The position numbers and the translations under genes were made by a program. The notes beneath the pieces were generated by a model. The model did no database searches. It was not told the DNA's origin and saw only the letters and a list, made by a program, of their open reading frames with translations. This document shows, in pieces, positions 1 to 6,449 of a DNA stretch of 14,021 nt (positions are counted from its first letter, which is position 1; each line of letters opens with the position of its first letter). The DNA is from Tardiphaga sp. (GTDB taxonomy: Bacteria; Pseudomonadota; Alphaproteobacteria; Rhizobiales; Xanthobacteraceae), in assembly GCA_014377915.1 (NCBI GenBank), contig JACMOT010000354.1:1-14021 (forward strand), written 5' to 3'.

Positions 1-490
1 AACCCATGTCGAGCATTTCGTCGGCTTCGTCGAGCACGACGGCCTTGAGCTGCGAGACATCGAGGCGGTTGCGGCGGAGATGGTCGCACAGCCGGCCGGG
101 CGTGCCGACGACGATATGGGCGCCTTCGGCGAGATCGCGCTGTTCCTTGCGGGGGTCCATGCCGCCGACGCAGGAGACGACGCGCGCGCCGGCATACTTG
201 TAGAGCCAGGTCAGTTCGCCGTGCACCTGCAGGGCCAGTTCGCGGGTCGGCGCAACGATGAGCGCCAGCGGCAGGCCAGCCTTCGGCAGCTTCTCGGCGC
301 CTTCCAGCAAATTGTCGGCGATGGCCAGACCGTAAGCCACGGTCTTGCCGGAGCCGGTCTGTGCCGAAACGAGGAGATCGCGTCCGGCGGCGTCGTCAGC
401 CAGCACCGCGGACTGCACGGGCGTGGATTCACTGTAGTTACGCTCTGCCAATGCGCGGGCGAGCGACGGACCTGTCGATAAAAATGTCAC
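1..490 (-). CDS. DEAD-box ATP-dependent RNA helicase, N-terminal part (cut by left edge)
   Basis: The minus strand encodes 163 residues of the RecA-like domain 1 of a DEAD-box helicase, an ATP-driven RNA-unwinding enzyme acting in the cytoplasm on ribosome assembly or mRNA turnover. In order: Q-motif core TPVQ (23-26), Walker A AQTGSGKT (43-50), PTRELA (81-86), GG (109-110), TPGR (130-133) and the DEAD box (154-157). Domain 2 and the C-terminal tail lie beyond the window, so the subfamily (DeaD, RhlE, DbpA-like) cannot be decided. I chose the GTG at 488-490 because TFLSTGPSLARALAERNY leads straight into the Q motif. Its ribosome site is weak (AAGG about 11 bases upstream). The frame stays open upstream to a second GTG at 587-589, which would add 33 residues, so the start is uncertain. 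It is transcribed divergently from the DUF2161 gene. Confidence 0.93.
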   Translation of the reverse strand, partial: MTFLSTGPSLARALAERNYSESTPVQSAVLADDAAGRDLLVSAQTGSGKTVAYGLAIADNLLEGAEKLPKAGLPLALIVAPTRELALQVHGELTWLYKYAGARVVSCVGGMDPRKEQRDLAEGAHIVVGTPGRLCDHLRRNRLDVSQLKAVVLDEADEMLDMG

Positions 491-844
491 GGAGATTTCA
501 ACCTTGGTTTTGCAAGGACCGCCACGGCGGTCGGGACCCAATTGGACCAAACGGAAACGAATCTGCCGCCCCTCATATTGGGCGGTCACGTCGGGTCCAA
601 AAGTCCGGTGCGGGTGGTTGACTGTGCTTTATGCTGTTCTGCAGCAAAACGCCAATCATTGCTGCCATGTGCGGACATTATCCTTAAAGCTATCGCTAAC
701 CCCCTGAAAAACGTGGGTTTCTGGACAGATTGTCTTTGCTGAAGCCGAACACTGCACGCGAGGCTGCCGTCCCGCGCGATCCGGTCTAATCTAAGTGACT
801 GAGTCGCGGCAGCCGCCGGATTGCTTCATTGTCAGGGTTCAGCC
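491..844. promoter_or_regulatory. Divergent intergenic region between helicase and DUF2161 gene
   Basis: About 350 bases carry no convincing gene; short open frames here lack ribosome sites and family resemblance. The region must hold promoters for both flanking genes, but I could not assign a -35/-10 pair with confidence. It contains several perfect inverted repeats. GACCGCC at 517-523 pairs with GGCGGTC at 526-532, inside the helicase leader or its possible N-terminal extension. GCAGCAA at 641-647 pairs with TTGCTGC at 659-665 over an 11-base spacer. GGCTGCCG at 762-769 pairs with CGGCAGCC at 807-814 over 37 bases, within the likely leader of the DUF2161 mRNA. These are observations only; no known operator consensus is recognised. 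Confidence 0.5.
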
Positions 845-1531
845 GTGGAAACCTCGCTCTACCTGCCGGTCAAGAACTTCCTGGAAGGCCTTGGCTTCAC
901 AGTGAAAGGCGAAATCGGCGGCTGCGATCTGGTCGCCCTGAACGGCGACGAACCGCCGATCGTGGTGATCGGCGAATTGAAGCTCACCTTCAATCTCGAG
1001 CTGCTGTTGCAGGGGGTTGATCGCGCCAGCTCTTGCGACGAAGTATGGCTCGCGGCCAGGCTTTCCATTCGCGGCAAGGGGCGCGAAAGCGACGCGCGTT
1101 ACCGCAATCTGTGCCGCCGCCTCGGCTTTGGCATGCTCGGCATCACCGATGCCGGCGGCGTCGAGGTGCTGGTCGCGCCGGACGCCATTCCGCCGCGGCG
1201 CAATCCGAAGAAGCGCTCGCGCCTGGTGACCGAACACAAGAAGCGGCTCGGTGATCCGACGCTGGGGGGCAGTACCCGCGCACCAATCATGACCGCCTAC
1301 CGGCAGCAGGCACTGGCCTGCGCCTCGATGCTGGTGCTCTGTCCGCGCAAGGTGCGCGATCTGACGCCTGATTATCCCGACGCCCAGAAGATCCTGCATC
1401 GCAACGTCTACGGCTGGTTCGAAAGCCCGGCGCGTGGCACCTATACGCTTACAGATTCCGGCCACGCCGCTTTGAAACGCTGGCCGCAACCGGCCCGGGC
1501 TATCGTGGCCACGCCGTCCGCCGAAGTCTGA
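845..1531 (+). CDS. DUF2161 family protein, putative PD-(D/E)XK phosphodiesterase
   Basis: A 228-residue cytoplasmic protein matching, by reading, the DUF2161 family, which is predicted to have the PD-(D/E)XK nuclease fold. The N-terminal part shows the expected pattern: E23, then GCD (D28) and, on the next strand, GELK (E44, K46), a plausible metal-binding and catalytic set. The C-terminal part contains VRDLTPDY and, near the end, YTLTDSGHAAL, which reads like the wing and last helix of a winged-helix domain. No substrate is established for the family that I know of, so nuclease activity is a prediction from fold. The GTG start at 845 is preferred because AGGG lies 8 bases upstream. An in-frame TTG at 821 would add eight residues. 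The gene stands alone downstream of a long leader; the next plus-strand gene follows after 119 bases. Confidence 0.82.
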   Translation: METSLYLPVKNFLEGLGFTVKGEIGGCDLVALNGDEPPIVVIGELKLTFNLELLLQGVDRASSCDEVWLAARLSIRGKGRESDARYRNLCRRLGFGMLGITDAGGVEVLVAPDAIPPRRNPKKRSRLVTEHKKRLGDPTLGGSTRAPIMTAYRQQALACASMLVLCPRKVRDLTPDYPDAQKILHRNVYGWFESPARGTYTLTDSGHAALKRWPQPARAIVATPSAEV

Positions 1532-1650
1532 CGACAAATTGTTTGCGCGACCCTGGGAATAAGACGGCTCGGCTGAGTTGCCGCACCAGTTCCATATTGC
1601 AATGCAACATTGGCTCCGTTACGTATCTCAAATCAACATCGAGGCGCGTT

Positions 1651-1953
1651 ATGAGCGAAGATTGGAATACGAAGTACGGCACCCGTCGCGTGAAGCGCGA
1701 TCCGCCGACCCTGGAAGAAGCGATTTTCGCGGCGATGGGGATCACCGAGGATCTGGATCAGCAGGCCGAGATCGCCGCGGCCCTGATGGGCATGCCGCTG
1801 GAAGCCGTGCAGACCGAAGTCAAGAAGGCCAGCCGCACCGCCGCGCGTTCAACGCGGGTGATTGCCGGCGAACAGGGCGCGCAGCGCTCGATCGTCGTGG
1901 AGCGCAAGGTGTCGCGGCGGATCATCGGCAACGACAAGCGCGTCGGCGCGTAA
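1651..1953 (+). CDS. Conserved-looking hypothetical protein, 100 aa
   Basis: The ATG at 1651 has GAGG six bases upstream, and codon use is typical of the neighbouring real genes, so this is very probably expressed. The product begins MSEDWNTKYGTRRVKRDPP. It continues with an acidic, probably helical segment (about 20-58: LEEAIFAAMGITEDL, then AEIAAALMGMPLEAVQTEV) and ends in a basic tail rich in Arg and Lys (KVSRRIIGNDKRVGA). There is no signal peptide or membrane segment, so it is likely cytoplasmic. The basic tail could suit nucleic-acid or ribosome contact, but that is a guess. I do not recognise a named family and assign no function. It follows the DUF2161 gene by 119 bases, enough for its own promoter, and is closed by a strong hairpin immediately downstream. 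Confidence 0.8.
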   Translation: MSEDWNTKYGTRRVKRDPPTLEEAIFAAMGITEDLDQQAEIAAALMGMPLEAVQTEVKKASRTAARSTRVIAGEQGAQRSIVVERKVSRRIIGNDKRVGA

Positions 1954-1954
1954 C

Positions 1955-1996
1955 ACGCGCAACGAAAGGCAGGGCGAAGCGCCCTGCCCGCGCGTT
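1955..1996. terminator. Hairpin between convergent genes, probable bidirectional terminator
   Basis: GGCAGGGCG at 1968-1976 pairs perfectly with CGCCCTGCC at 1980-1988 around the three-base loop AAG, giving a nine-pair GC-rich stem. An outer pairing of ACGCGC (1955-1960) with GCGCGT can extend it. On the minus strand the stem is followed by TTTCGTT, a weak U-rich tail suited to ending the GNAT transcript. On the plus strand the T content after it is lower. It fills the 46-base gap between the 100-residue protein gene and the GNAT gene, which face each other. Confidence 0.72.
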
Positions 1997-1999
1997 CGT

Positions 2000-2638
2000 T
2001 TATGAGCGCCTGCCGATACCACTCATCCTGAACCACAGGCCCCAACAAGCCCGATTGTAGTCCACCACAGCGCGCGCGATGTCGAGCGCCGGGCTGCTCG
2101 GCTGGGTGTTGGTGCCGGCCACCGGCGCCTGGCTGAGGTCGATATTGCCGGTGGATTCGCCGTGCCGGAATGACAGACGCGCGCCAAACTTGTTGGCAAG
2201 CGCCCGCATGGCATCATTTTGCGCACCGGTGGTGATGCGCAGCGTCTGATAGCCGAGCGAACGCGCTTTCGCGATCAGCTTGGTGAACAGGATGCTGCCG
2301 ACACCCTGACGGCGAACGCAGGATTCGACGCTGAACGCGATCTCGGGAAGCGAATCGGACGATAGATCGGGTTGATGCAATTCGGCCGCGCCGCGAATCT
2401 TGCCGCGTTCGAAATAGGCCAGAATGATGGTGCCGTCGCTGACGCATCTGGCGGCATAGCGAGTCAGGAAATTGTCGTCCAGTGATCCATTGAAGCGGTC
2501 GCGCCGGCTGTCCCTATCGAGCCGCAGCAGATGATCCTGAAACAGCGGCAATTCACGCGCGCTCAGCACACGAACATCGCCGTGGGCGGCGGTTGCGCGC
2601 CGGACGGCAATCGGATTGGCAGTTGCAGCGTTCGACAT
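2000..2638 (-). CDS. GNAT-family N-acetyltransferase
   Basis: A 212-residue protein with the GNAT fold, which transfers an acetyl group from acetyl-CoA to an amine; the substrate is not evident. The acetyl-CoA pyrophosphate loop (motif A) is RRQGVG at 109-114, preceded by the strand PEIAFSVESCV and followed by the helix SILFTKLIAKARSLG. Motif B-like residues follow (LRITTGAQNDAMRALANKFGA, with N141 near the cofactor). The first 20 residues and the last 40 (ALDIARAVVDYNRACWGLW) lie outside the core domain, so it is somewhat longer than a minimal GNAT protein. The ATG at 2636-2638 is supported by GAGGAAA about seven bases upstream. It lies 165 bases downstream of the thioesterase gene on the same strand and may have its own promoter there. 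Confidence 0.88.
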   Translation of the reverse strand: MSNAATANPIAVRRATAAHGDVRVLSARELPLFQDHLLRLDRDSRRDRFNGSLDDNFLTRYAARCVSDGTIILAYFERGKIRGAAELHQPDLSSDSLPEIAFSVESCVRRQGVGSILFTKLIAKARSLGYQTLRITTGAQNDAMRALANKFGARLSFRHGESTGNIDLSQAPVAGTNTQPSSPALDIARAVVDYNRACWGLWFRMSGIGRRS

Positions 2639-2803
2639 GGTCCAGTTTCCTCAAGTTGCCCTCGAGGGGAAGCGTCGACTCCCTAGACCATGAATATGTT
2701 GCGTCGCACCATAAAACGCAAGGTGTCAGATGTCGCAAGCTCGGGGGAGAGCGCAAAGATCCATGCACCTATGCAAGATGGTGAGCGATATCTTAACGCG
2801 GCA

Positions 2804-3202
2804 TCACAGCACCAGCTGGGTCTGCGTCACCACACCGACCAGCTTGCCATCTTCGGTTTCGATCCGTGTCTGCCAAACCTGGGTACGGCCGCCACGATGC
2901 ACCGGCGTTGCAATGGCGCGCACCGTCGTTCCCGCCTTGGCCCGGCCGATGAAGTTGGTCTTGCTCTCCAGCGTGGTGGTCCCCTTGGCATCCGGCGGAA
3001 GATTGATCACCGTCGCCGCCGCGCCGACCGCATCCGCGAGCGCCATCACGGCGCCGCCGTGAATCATGTGGCCGACGGTGCAGAGATCCTCGCGCACCAG
3101 CATGGTGGCCACGACACGCTCAGGTTCCGCCTCTGTGAAAGTGACGCCCATCGAGACTGAAAACGGCATCGCGAGGCTGCTGATCTTGTCCAGAAATGAC
3201 AT
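2804..3202 (-). CDS. PaaI-family hotdog-fold thioesterase
   Basis: A 132-residue single hotdog domain, the usual length for PaaI/YdiI-type acyl-CoA thioesterases, which hydrolyse acyl- or aryl-CoA thioesters in the cytoplasm. The signature segment is VGHMIHGGAVMALADAVG (43-60). The HGG turn (48-50) and D57 on the central helix are the expected active-site elements. The strand TTTLESKTNFIGRAKAGTTV and the pair GRTQVWQTRIE/GKLVGVVTQTQ complete the fold. The physiological acyl-CoA is not deducible. I set the start at the ATG 3200-3202, giving MSFLDKISSLAMPFSVSMG. GGGAG lies about 13 bases upstream, a rather long spacing. The same frame is open far upstream, but that part is the antisense shadow of the binding-protein gene. 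It is divergent from the BtuF-like gene. Confidence 0.9.
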   Translation of the reverse strand: MSFLDKISSLAMPFSVSMGVTFTEAEPERVVATMLVREDLCTVGHMIHGGAVMALADAVGAAATVINLPPDAKGTTTLESKTNFIGRAKAGTTVRAIATPVHRGGRTQVWQTRIETEDGKLVGVVTQTQLVL

Positions 3203-3310
3203 GCTGCGATGGTTCTCCCGATCAGCCCGTCGTGGCGCGGGCGGTTGGCCAGAATTCTGGTCAGGCGACCTCGCCGTGACAAGCATTTTGTTTCGCGGCA
3301 TATCGATGCG

Positions 3311-4099
3311 ATGCGACATTTCCCGCCCCGCCGTATCGTCTGCCTGACCGAAGAGACCGTCGAAACCCTGTATCTGCTCGGCGAGCAGGACCGCATCGTC
3401 GGCGTCTCCGGCTATGCCGTCCGTCCCGCCCGGGTGCGCCGTGAAAAACCGCGGGTGTCCGCCTTCATCACGGCGGACGTGCCAAAAATCCTGGCGCTGG
3501 ATCCGGATCTGGTGCTGGGCTTCTCGGACCTGCAGGCTGACATCGCCGCCATGCTGGTGCGCGCGGGCGTCGCGGTTCACGTGTTCAACCAGCGCGACGT
3601 CGCCGGCATTCTGGCGATGATCCGATTGCTCGGCGCGATGGTAGGCGCAGCGGACCGCGCGGAGCAACTCGCCTGCGGCTATGAGCAACGGCTTGCCGAA
3701 GTGGCCGCAGCCGGGCAACGCCGTGCGGAGAAGCCAAAAATCTATTTCGAGGAGTGGGACGAACCACTGATCTCCGGGATCGGCTGGGTGTCCGAGCTGA
3801 TCGGCATCGCTGGCGGCGAAGACATCTTTCCCGATCTGCGCTTTCAGAAGGCCGCGAAAGACCGCATCGTGCTGCCCGACGCCGTGATGGCGGCGGCGCC
3901 CGACGTGATCCTCGCCTCGTGGTGCGGCAAGAAGGTCGTGCCGGAAAAAATCCGGTCGCGGCCAGGCTGGCATGCGATTCCCGCGGTGCGCGACAACCGC
4001 ATCGTCGAGATCAAGTCACCGCTGATCCTGCAGCCCGGCCCGGCCGCGCTGACGGACGGGCTCGATGCGATCGTAAAGGCATTGTGGCCGAATCACTGA
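3311..4099 (+). CDS. BtuF-like solute-binding protein (cobalamin/siderophore type), no signal peptide visible
   Basis: A 262-residue protein with the class III periplasmic-binding fold (BtuF/FhuD/FepB type, COG0614), which in transporters binds vitamin B12 or ferric siderophores. The N-lobe starts RRIVCLTEETVETLYLLGEQDRIVGVSGY. DVPKILALDPDLVLG (57-70) is a family hallmark. A long linking helix spans about 97-133, and the C-lobe carries IYFEEWDEPLISGIGWV (144-160), IAGGEDIF and APDVILASWCG. No signal peptide or lipobox is visible from the ATG at 3311, and no permease or ATPase gene is nearby. The product may therefore be cytoplasmic or need an upstream start. The frame is open to an ATG at 3209 (MVLPISPSWRGRL), but that extension does not look like a good signal sequence. 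The start is uncertain because no clear ribosome site precedes 3311. Confidence 0.83.
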   Translation: MRHFPPRRIVCLTEETVETLYLLGEQDRIVGVSGYAVRPARVRREKPRVSAFITADVPKILALDPDLVLGFSDLQADIAAMLVRAGVAVHVFNQRDVAGILAMIRLLGAMVGAADRAEQLACGYEQRLAEVAAAGQRRAEKPKIYFEEWDEPLISGIGWVSELIGIAGGEDIFPDLRFQKAAKDRIVLPDAVMAAAPDVILASWCGKKVVPEKIRSRPGWHAIPAVRDNRIVEIKSPLILQPGPAALTDGLDAIVKALWPNH

Positions 4100-4107
4100 C
4101 GCAGTCC

Positions 4108-4162
4108 CGTTTCCCGGACCAGCGCAGCAGCGTGAACTATACTGCGGCGCGCCCGGGAAACG
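4108..4162. terminator. Long inverted repeat between convergent genes
   Basis: CGTTTCCCGG at 4108-4117 is the exact reverse complement of CCGGGAAACG at 4153-4162. Inside, CGCAG (about 4123-4127) can pair with CTGCG (about 4142-4146), so the 55 bases can fold into one extended stem-loop. It fills most of the 77-base gap between the stops of the BtuF-like gene and the M20 deacylase gene. No U tract follows on either strand, so it is not a textbook intrinsic terminator. An RNA 3'-end stabilising or bidirectional stop element is the natural reading. Confidence 0.5.
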
Positions 4163-4176
4163 AGCCTGGCGCCGAA

Positions 4177-5457
4177 CTAAACCTTCTCCACGCCGCACCA
4201 CTCGGCAATGAACAGCGCGGTTGCCTTGGTCGACTTGCGCAGCGATTCGAGGTCGACATATTCGTTGAAGCCGTGCATCGCCTGGCCGTCGGCGCCGAAA
4301 CACAGGCTCGGGATGTTGTAATTCAGCCCGTAGAAGCGGGTGTCGGTGAGCGCGGTAAAGACAAGGTCGGGCGTGGCTCCGCCATAGACCGAATCATAGG
4401 CCTTGCCGAACGCCGCTTCGGGCGCCGCCGAATCCTTCAGCTCATAGCCTTCCGACAGGAAGCCGGACCATTCCACCCGCGGCGGGTTGTTGGACAAGAA
4501 GCGATGGTCGCGCGCCGCCTTGTTGATGCAGGCGAGAATCTCAGCCTGCGCATCGGCCACCGACCAACCGGGCAGGATCGCGATCCGGCAATCGACATCG
4601 CACCATGCCGGCACGGAGGACGCCCAGTCGCCGCCCTTGATGATGCCGGGGTTGAAATTGATCGGGTGGGTGACGTCCTTGAAATGCGGATCGCTGGCGG
4701 CGCGCTTGTTCCACTCGATCTCGAGCTGCTCGACCGCTTGGATCAAATGATAGGCCGCGGTGATGGCATTGGCGCCGGCGCCGGCTTCGAACACATGCAC
4801 CGGGAATCCGCGCACCTTGAGGCGGAACCAGATCACACCAACCTGCGAGCGCACCATCTTGCCAGCCGTGGGTTCGGGAATGAAACAGGCATCGGCGCGG
4901 TAACCGCGCTGCAGGGTCGAGAGCGCGCCGACCCCGGTGCTTTCCTCCTCGATCACCGACTGAAAATGAATCCGCGCGGTCGGCTTCAGGCCCGCGGCCC
5001 GGATCGCATCGAGCGCATAGAGCGCGCCGATGGTGCCCGACTTCATGTCGCAGGCGCCGCGGCCATACATCCTGCCGTCCTTGATCACCGGCGAGAACGG
5101 TGGCGTCTCCCACATGTCGAGCGGTCCGGTCGGCACCACGTCGCAATGGCCCTGCAGGATCAGCGATTTACCGGTATTGGTTGTCGGCCGGTAGGTGCCG
5201 ACCACGGTGCGGGCGCGGGAAAAATCATGCTCGATGGGTCCGAAACCCCGAAGATCCTTGAGGTCCTCGACATCGATGTTCCAGTCGTCGATCTCGTAGC
5301 CGCGCTCGCGCAGCAGATCGCCGATCATGTCCTGGCACGGGCCCTCCGCGCCGCGGGTCGAGGGAATCGCGACAAAATCCTGCGTGGTCGAAAGCTGCGC
5401 GTCGAAGCCGGCATCGACGGCGTCAAGGATTTTGCGGTGAAGGTCAGTGGCAGTCAT
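4177..5457 (-). CDS. M20-family metallohydrolase, ArgE/DapE-type deacylase
   Basis: A 426-residue cytoplasmic zinc hydrolase of the ArgE/DapE/ACY1 group, which removes acyl groups from N-acylated amino acids or related amides. Metal and catalytic residues are in place: GHCDVVP (H104, D106), GRGACDMKSG (D137), the acidic triplet EEE at 170-172, the FIPEPT glutamate, and a late His in AMHGFNEYVDL. The middle part (QVGVIWFRLKVRGFPVHVFEAGAGANAI) is the lid/dimerisation domain typical of M20 enzymes. The substrate (acetylornithine, formylaspartate, N-acyl amino acid or other) cannot be read from sequence, and no arginine or lysine biosynthesis gene is adjacent. The start is the ATG at 5455-5457, with CGGAG about ten bases upstream. 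An extension to 5520 is open but unlike the family. It diverges from the small membrane-protein gene. Confidence 0.9.
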   Translation of the reverse strand: MTATDLHRKILDAVDAGFDAQLSTTQDFVAIPSTRGAEGPCQDMIGDLLRERGYEIDDWNIDVEDLKDLRGFGPIEHDFSRARTVVGTYRPTTNTGKSLILQGHCDVVPTGPLDMWETPPFSPVIKDGRMYGRGACDMKSGTIGALYALDAIRAAGLKPTARIHFQSVIEEESTGVGALSTLQRGYRADACFIPEPTAGKMVRSQVGVIWFRLKVRGFPVHVFEAGAGANAITAAYHLIQAVEQLEIEWNKRAASDPHFKDVTHPINFNPGIIKGGDWASSVPAWCDVDCRIAILPGWSVADAQAEILACINKAARDHRFLSNNPPRVEWSGFLSEGYELKDSAAPEAAFGKAYDSVYGGATPDLVFTALTDTRFYGLNYNIPSLCFGADGQAMHGFNEYVDLESLRKSTKATALFIAEWCGVEKV

Positions 5458-5538
5458 CAGGTGCAGGCTCCGGGAGTTGAACGTCAACTTCCAATTCAAG
5501 CACATTCCGGGCCATCCCACAGCGGTTTCTGCCCGACT

Positions 5539-5566
5539 TTGAGAATCGGCTAAGCGTCCCTACAAT
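5539..5566 (+). promoter_or_regulatory. Sigma70-like promoter for the small-protein pair
   Basis: TTGAGA (5539-5544) and TACAAT (5561-5566) are separated by 16 bases and match the -35 and -10 consensus at four and five of six positions. Predicted transcription would start near 5573, leaving a leader of about 20 bases before the ATG at 5594. This is the best promoter-like pair I found in the window. It was read by eye. Confidence 0.6.
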
Positions 5567-5593
5567 CGTGAAAAATCTCAGACGGAGACTGCC

Positions 5594-5746
5594 ATGTCGG
5601 GCAACCGAAACGTGCTTTTCCTCATCATCGGCGCGCTGATCGTCGGGATCGGCGTGCTCGGCTACAATCTTTACCAGACCAAGAAGGAACCGAGCGGGCT
5701 GCAGATCAATGTCGGGCCTGACGGCCTCAAGGTGCAGAACAAATGA
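5594..5746 (+). CDS. Small single-pass membrane protein, 50 aa
   Basis: A 50-residue protein, MSGNRNVLFLIIGALIVGIG continuing to VLGYNLYQTKKEPSGLQINV and ending DGLKVQNK. Residues about 8-26 form one strongly hydrophobic helix flanked by a basic N-terminus (R5) and a KK pair, giving one membrane span with a short tail rich in Gly, Leu and Val. GGAG lies six bases before the ATG, and a good promoter sits just upstream. The stop TGA (5744-5746) overlaps the ATG of the next gene at 5743, which suggests translational coupling and a shared transcript. No function is known to me. Reading as a small inner-membrane protein is inferred from hydrophobicity alone. Confidence 0.78.
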   Translation: MSGNRNVLFLIIGALIVGIGVLGYNLYQTKKEPSGLQINVGPDGLKVQNK

Positions 5747-6000
5747 TGCGCGCGCGCATTGCGCTTTGGCTGCTCGGTTCGCTGATTTCATCCGCCTGCG
5801 TCTTGCCCGCGGCCGCGCAGGTACAGATTTTCTCGCGTGAACAGGACGTCGTTCAGTTGCGGCTCGGCCAGCGTGTCCAGGTCGACGATGGCTCCTGCCC
5901 GACTGGCCAGATCAAGGAAATTTCCGGAACCTCATTGACGACGGCCGGCGTCGCCCGCGTTCGGAAATGCGTGCCACGCTTGGGGACCAAGTCAAAATAG
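5743..6000 (+). CDS. Small secreted hypothetical protein, 85 aa
   Basis: An 85-residue product with a clear Sec signal peptide (MMRARIALWLLGSLISSACV, then LPAAAQ, with likely cleavage after AAA or AAQ near residue 25). The mature part is about 60 residues: VQIFSREQDVVQLRLGQRVQ, VDDGSCPTGQIKEIS and ARVRKCVPRLGTKSK. Two cysteines in the mature part (SCPTGQIK and RKCVP) could form a disulfide in the periplasm. The pattern of LGQRVQVDDGSCPTGQIKE resembles small periplasmic hypothetical proteins common in Bradyrhizobium (possibly the DUF6719 family, from memory). AAGGTG eight bases upstream supports the ATG at 5743; the ATG at 5746 is the alternative. Its start overlaps the stop of the 50-residue protein, so the two are probably co-translated. 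It converges on the frameshifted gene 33 bases downstream. Confidence 0.8.
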   Translation: MMRARIALWLLGSLISSACVLPAAAQVQIFSREQDVVQLRLGQRVQVDDGSCPTGQIKEISGTSLTTAGVARVRKCVPRLGTKSK

Positions 6001-6033
6001 CACGCCCTTTGCGGCGAGCGTTCCGCACCCGGA

Positions 6034-6413
6034 TCACGGCGCAGGCTCGAACATGCACTGCAGGGTGGGCTTCGCGATCCGGCTGAAAGTCGCGCTGATC
6101 AGGGGGCGCTTTGCCGCCGGTATCCACTCCGTTTCGATGGTCGGAACGCCCGCTCGCTGATACCGCGCAGCAGCGCCTCGCGCAGGTCGCTGTCTTCGAC
6201 CGTCGCCAGCGCGTGATCGTGCAGGCAGCTGCACACCGATTCCGGATGCGCCCATCGCCCGACCATATGCGGCGCGCACAGCCGCACAAACTCGCCGCGC
6301 GGATCCGGCAGTTTCTTCCACGCCCAGCTCTGTGCCTGCGCCGCATTTGCGGTCGCCATGATGGCGAAGATGCCAGCGAGAACAGGGCTCGACCATGAAC
6401 GAAATCGGATCAT
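6034..6413 (-). pseudogene. Secreted hypothetical protein, frameshifted near its C-terminal third
   Basis: Reading from the ATG at 6411-6413, the frame gives a signal peptide (MIRFRSWSSPVLAGIFAIMA, then TANAAQA) and a mature part with WAWKKLPDPRGEFVRLCAPH and SVCSCLHDHALATVED, then LREALLRGISER. After this it runs into low-quality sequence and stops at about 6099. The neighbouring frame carries on naturally from that point: GVPTIETEWIPAAKRPLISA, then TFSRIAKPTLQCMFEPAP, ending with TGA at 6034-6036. Adding one G to the GGG run opposite 6149-6151 joins them as ISER-GVPTIETEW in a protein of about 126 residues with Cys residues in both halves. Either the gene is broken here, the assembly lost a base, or a +1 shift occurs in translation. 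It lies 36 bases downstream of the 53-residue peptide gene and may share its transcript. No function is recognised. Confidence 0.68.
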
Positions 6414-6449
6414 CAAATTTGCTTTTCGGCTGGCTGGAACGGAGCGATG

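Noticed and set aside
839..1537. A 232-codon minus-strand frame covering nearly all of the DUF2161 gene
   Set aside because: The product has no motif and mirrors the third-position GC of the plus-strand gene, which carries a credible nuclease-type motif.
1597..1625. A possible promoter with the palindrome TTGCAATGCAA before the 100-residue gene
   Set aside because: The -35-like TTGCAA is acceptable, but the hexamer 17 bases on (TACGTA) is a poor -10, so I do not call it.
3203..3973. Upstream extension of the thioesterase frame to 389 residues
   Set aside because: The added part is antisense to the BtuF-like gene. The hotdog domain is complete from 3202, and a fusion is not needed.
3754..5553. 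A 599-codon open frame on the plus strand over the binding-protein and deacylase genes
   Set aside because: It is antisense to the M20 deacylase, which has full metal-site motifs, and its product is rich in Arg, His and Asp with no recognisable domain. GC-rich codon bias creates such open antisense frames.
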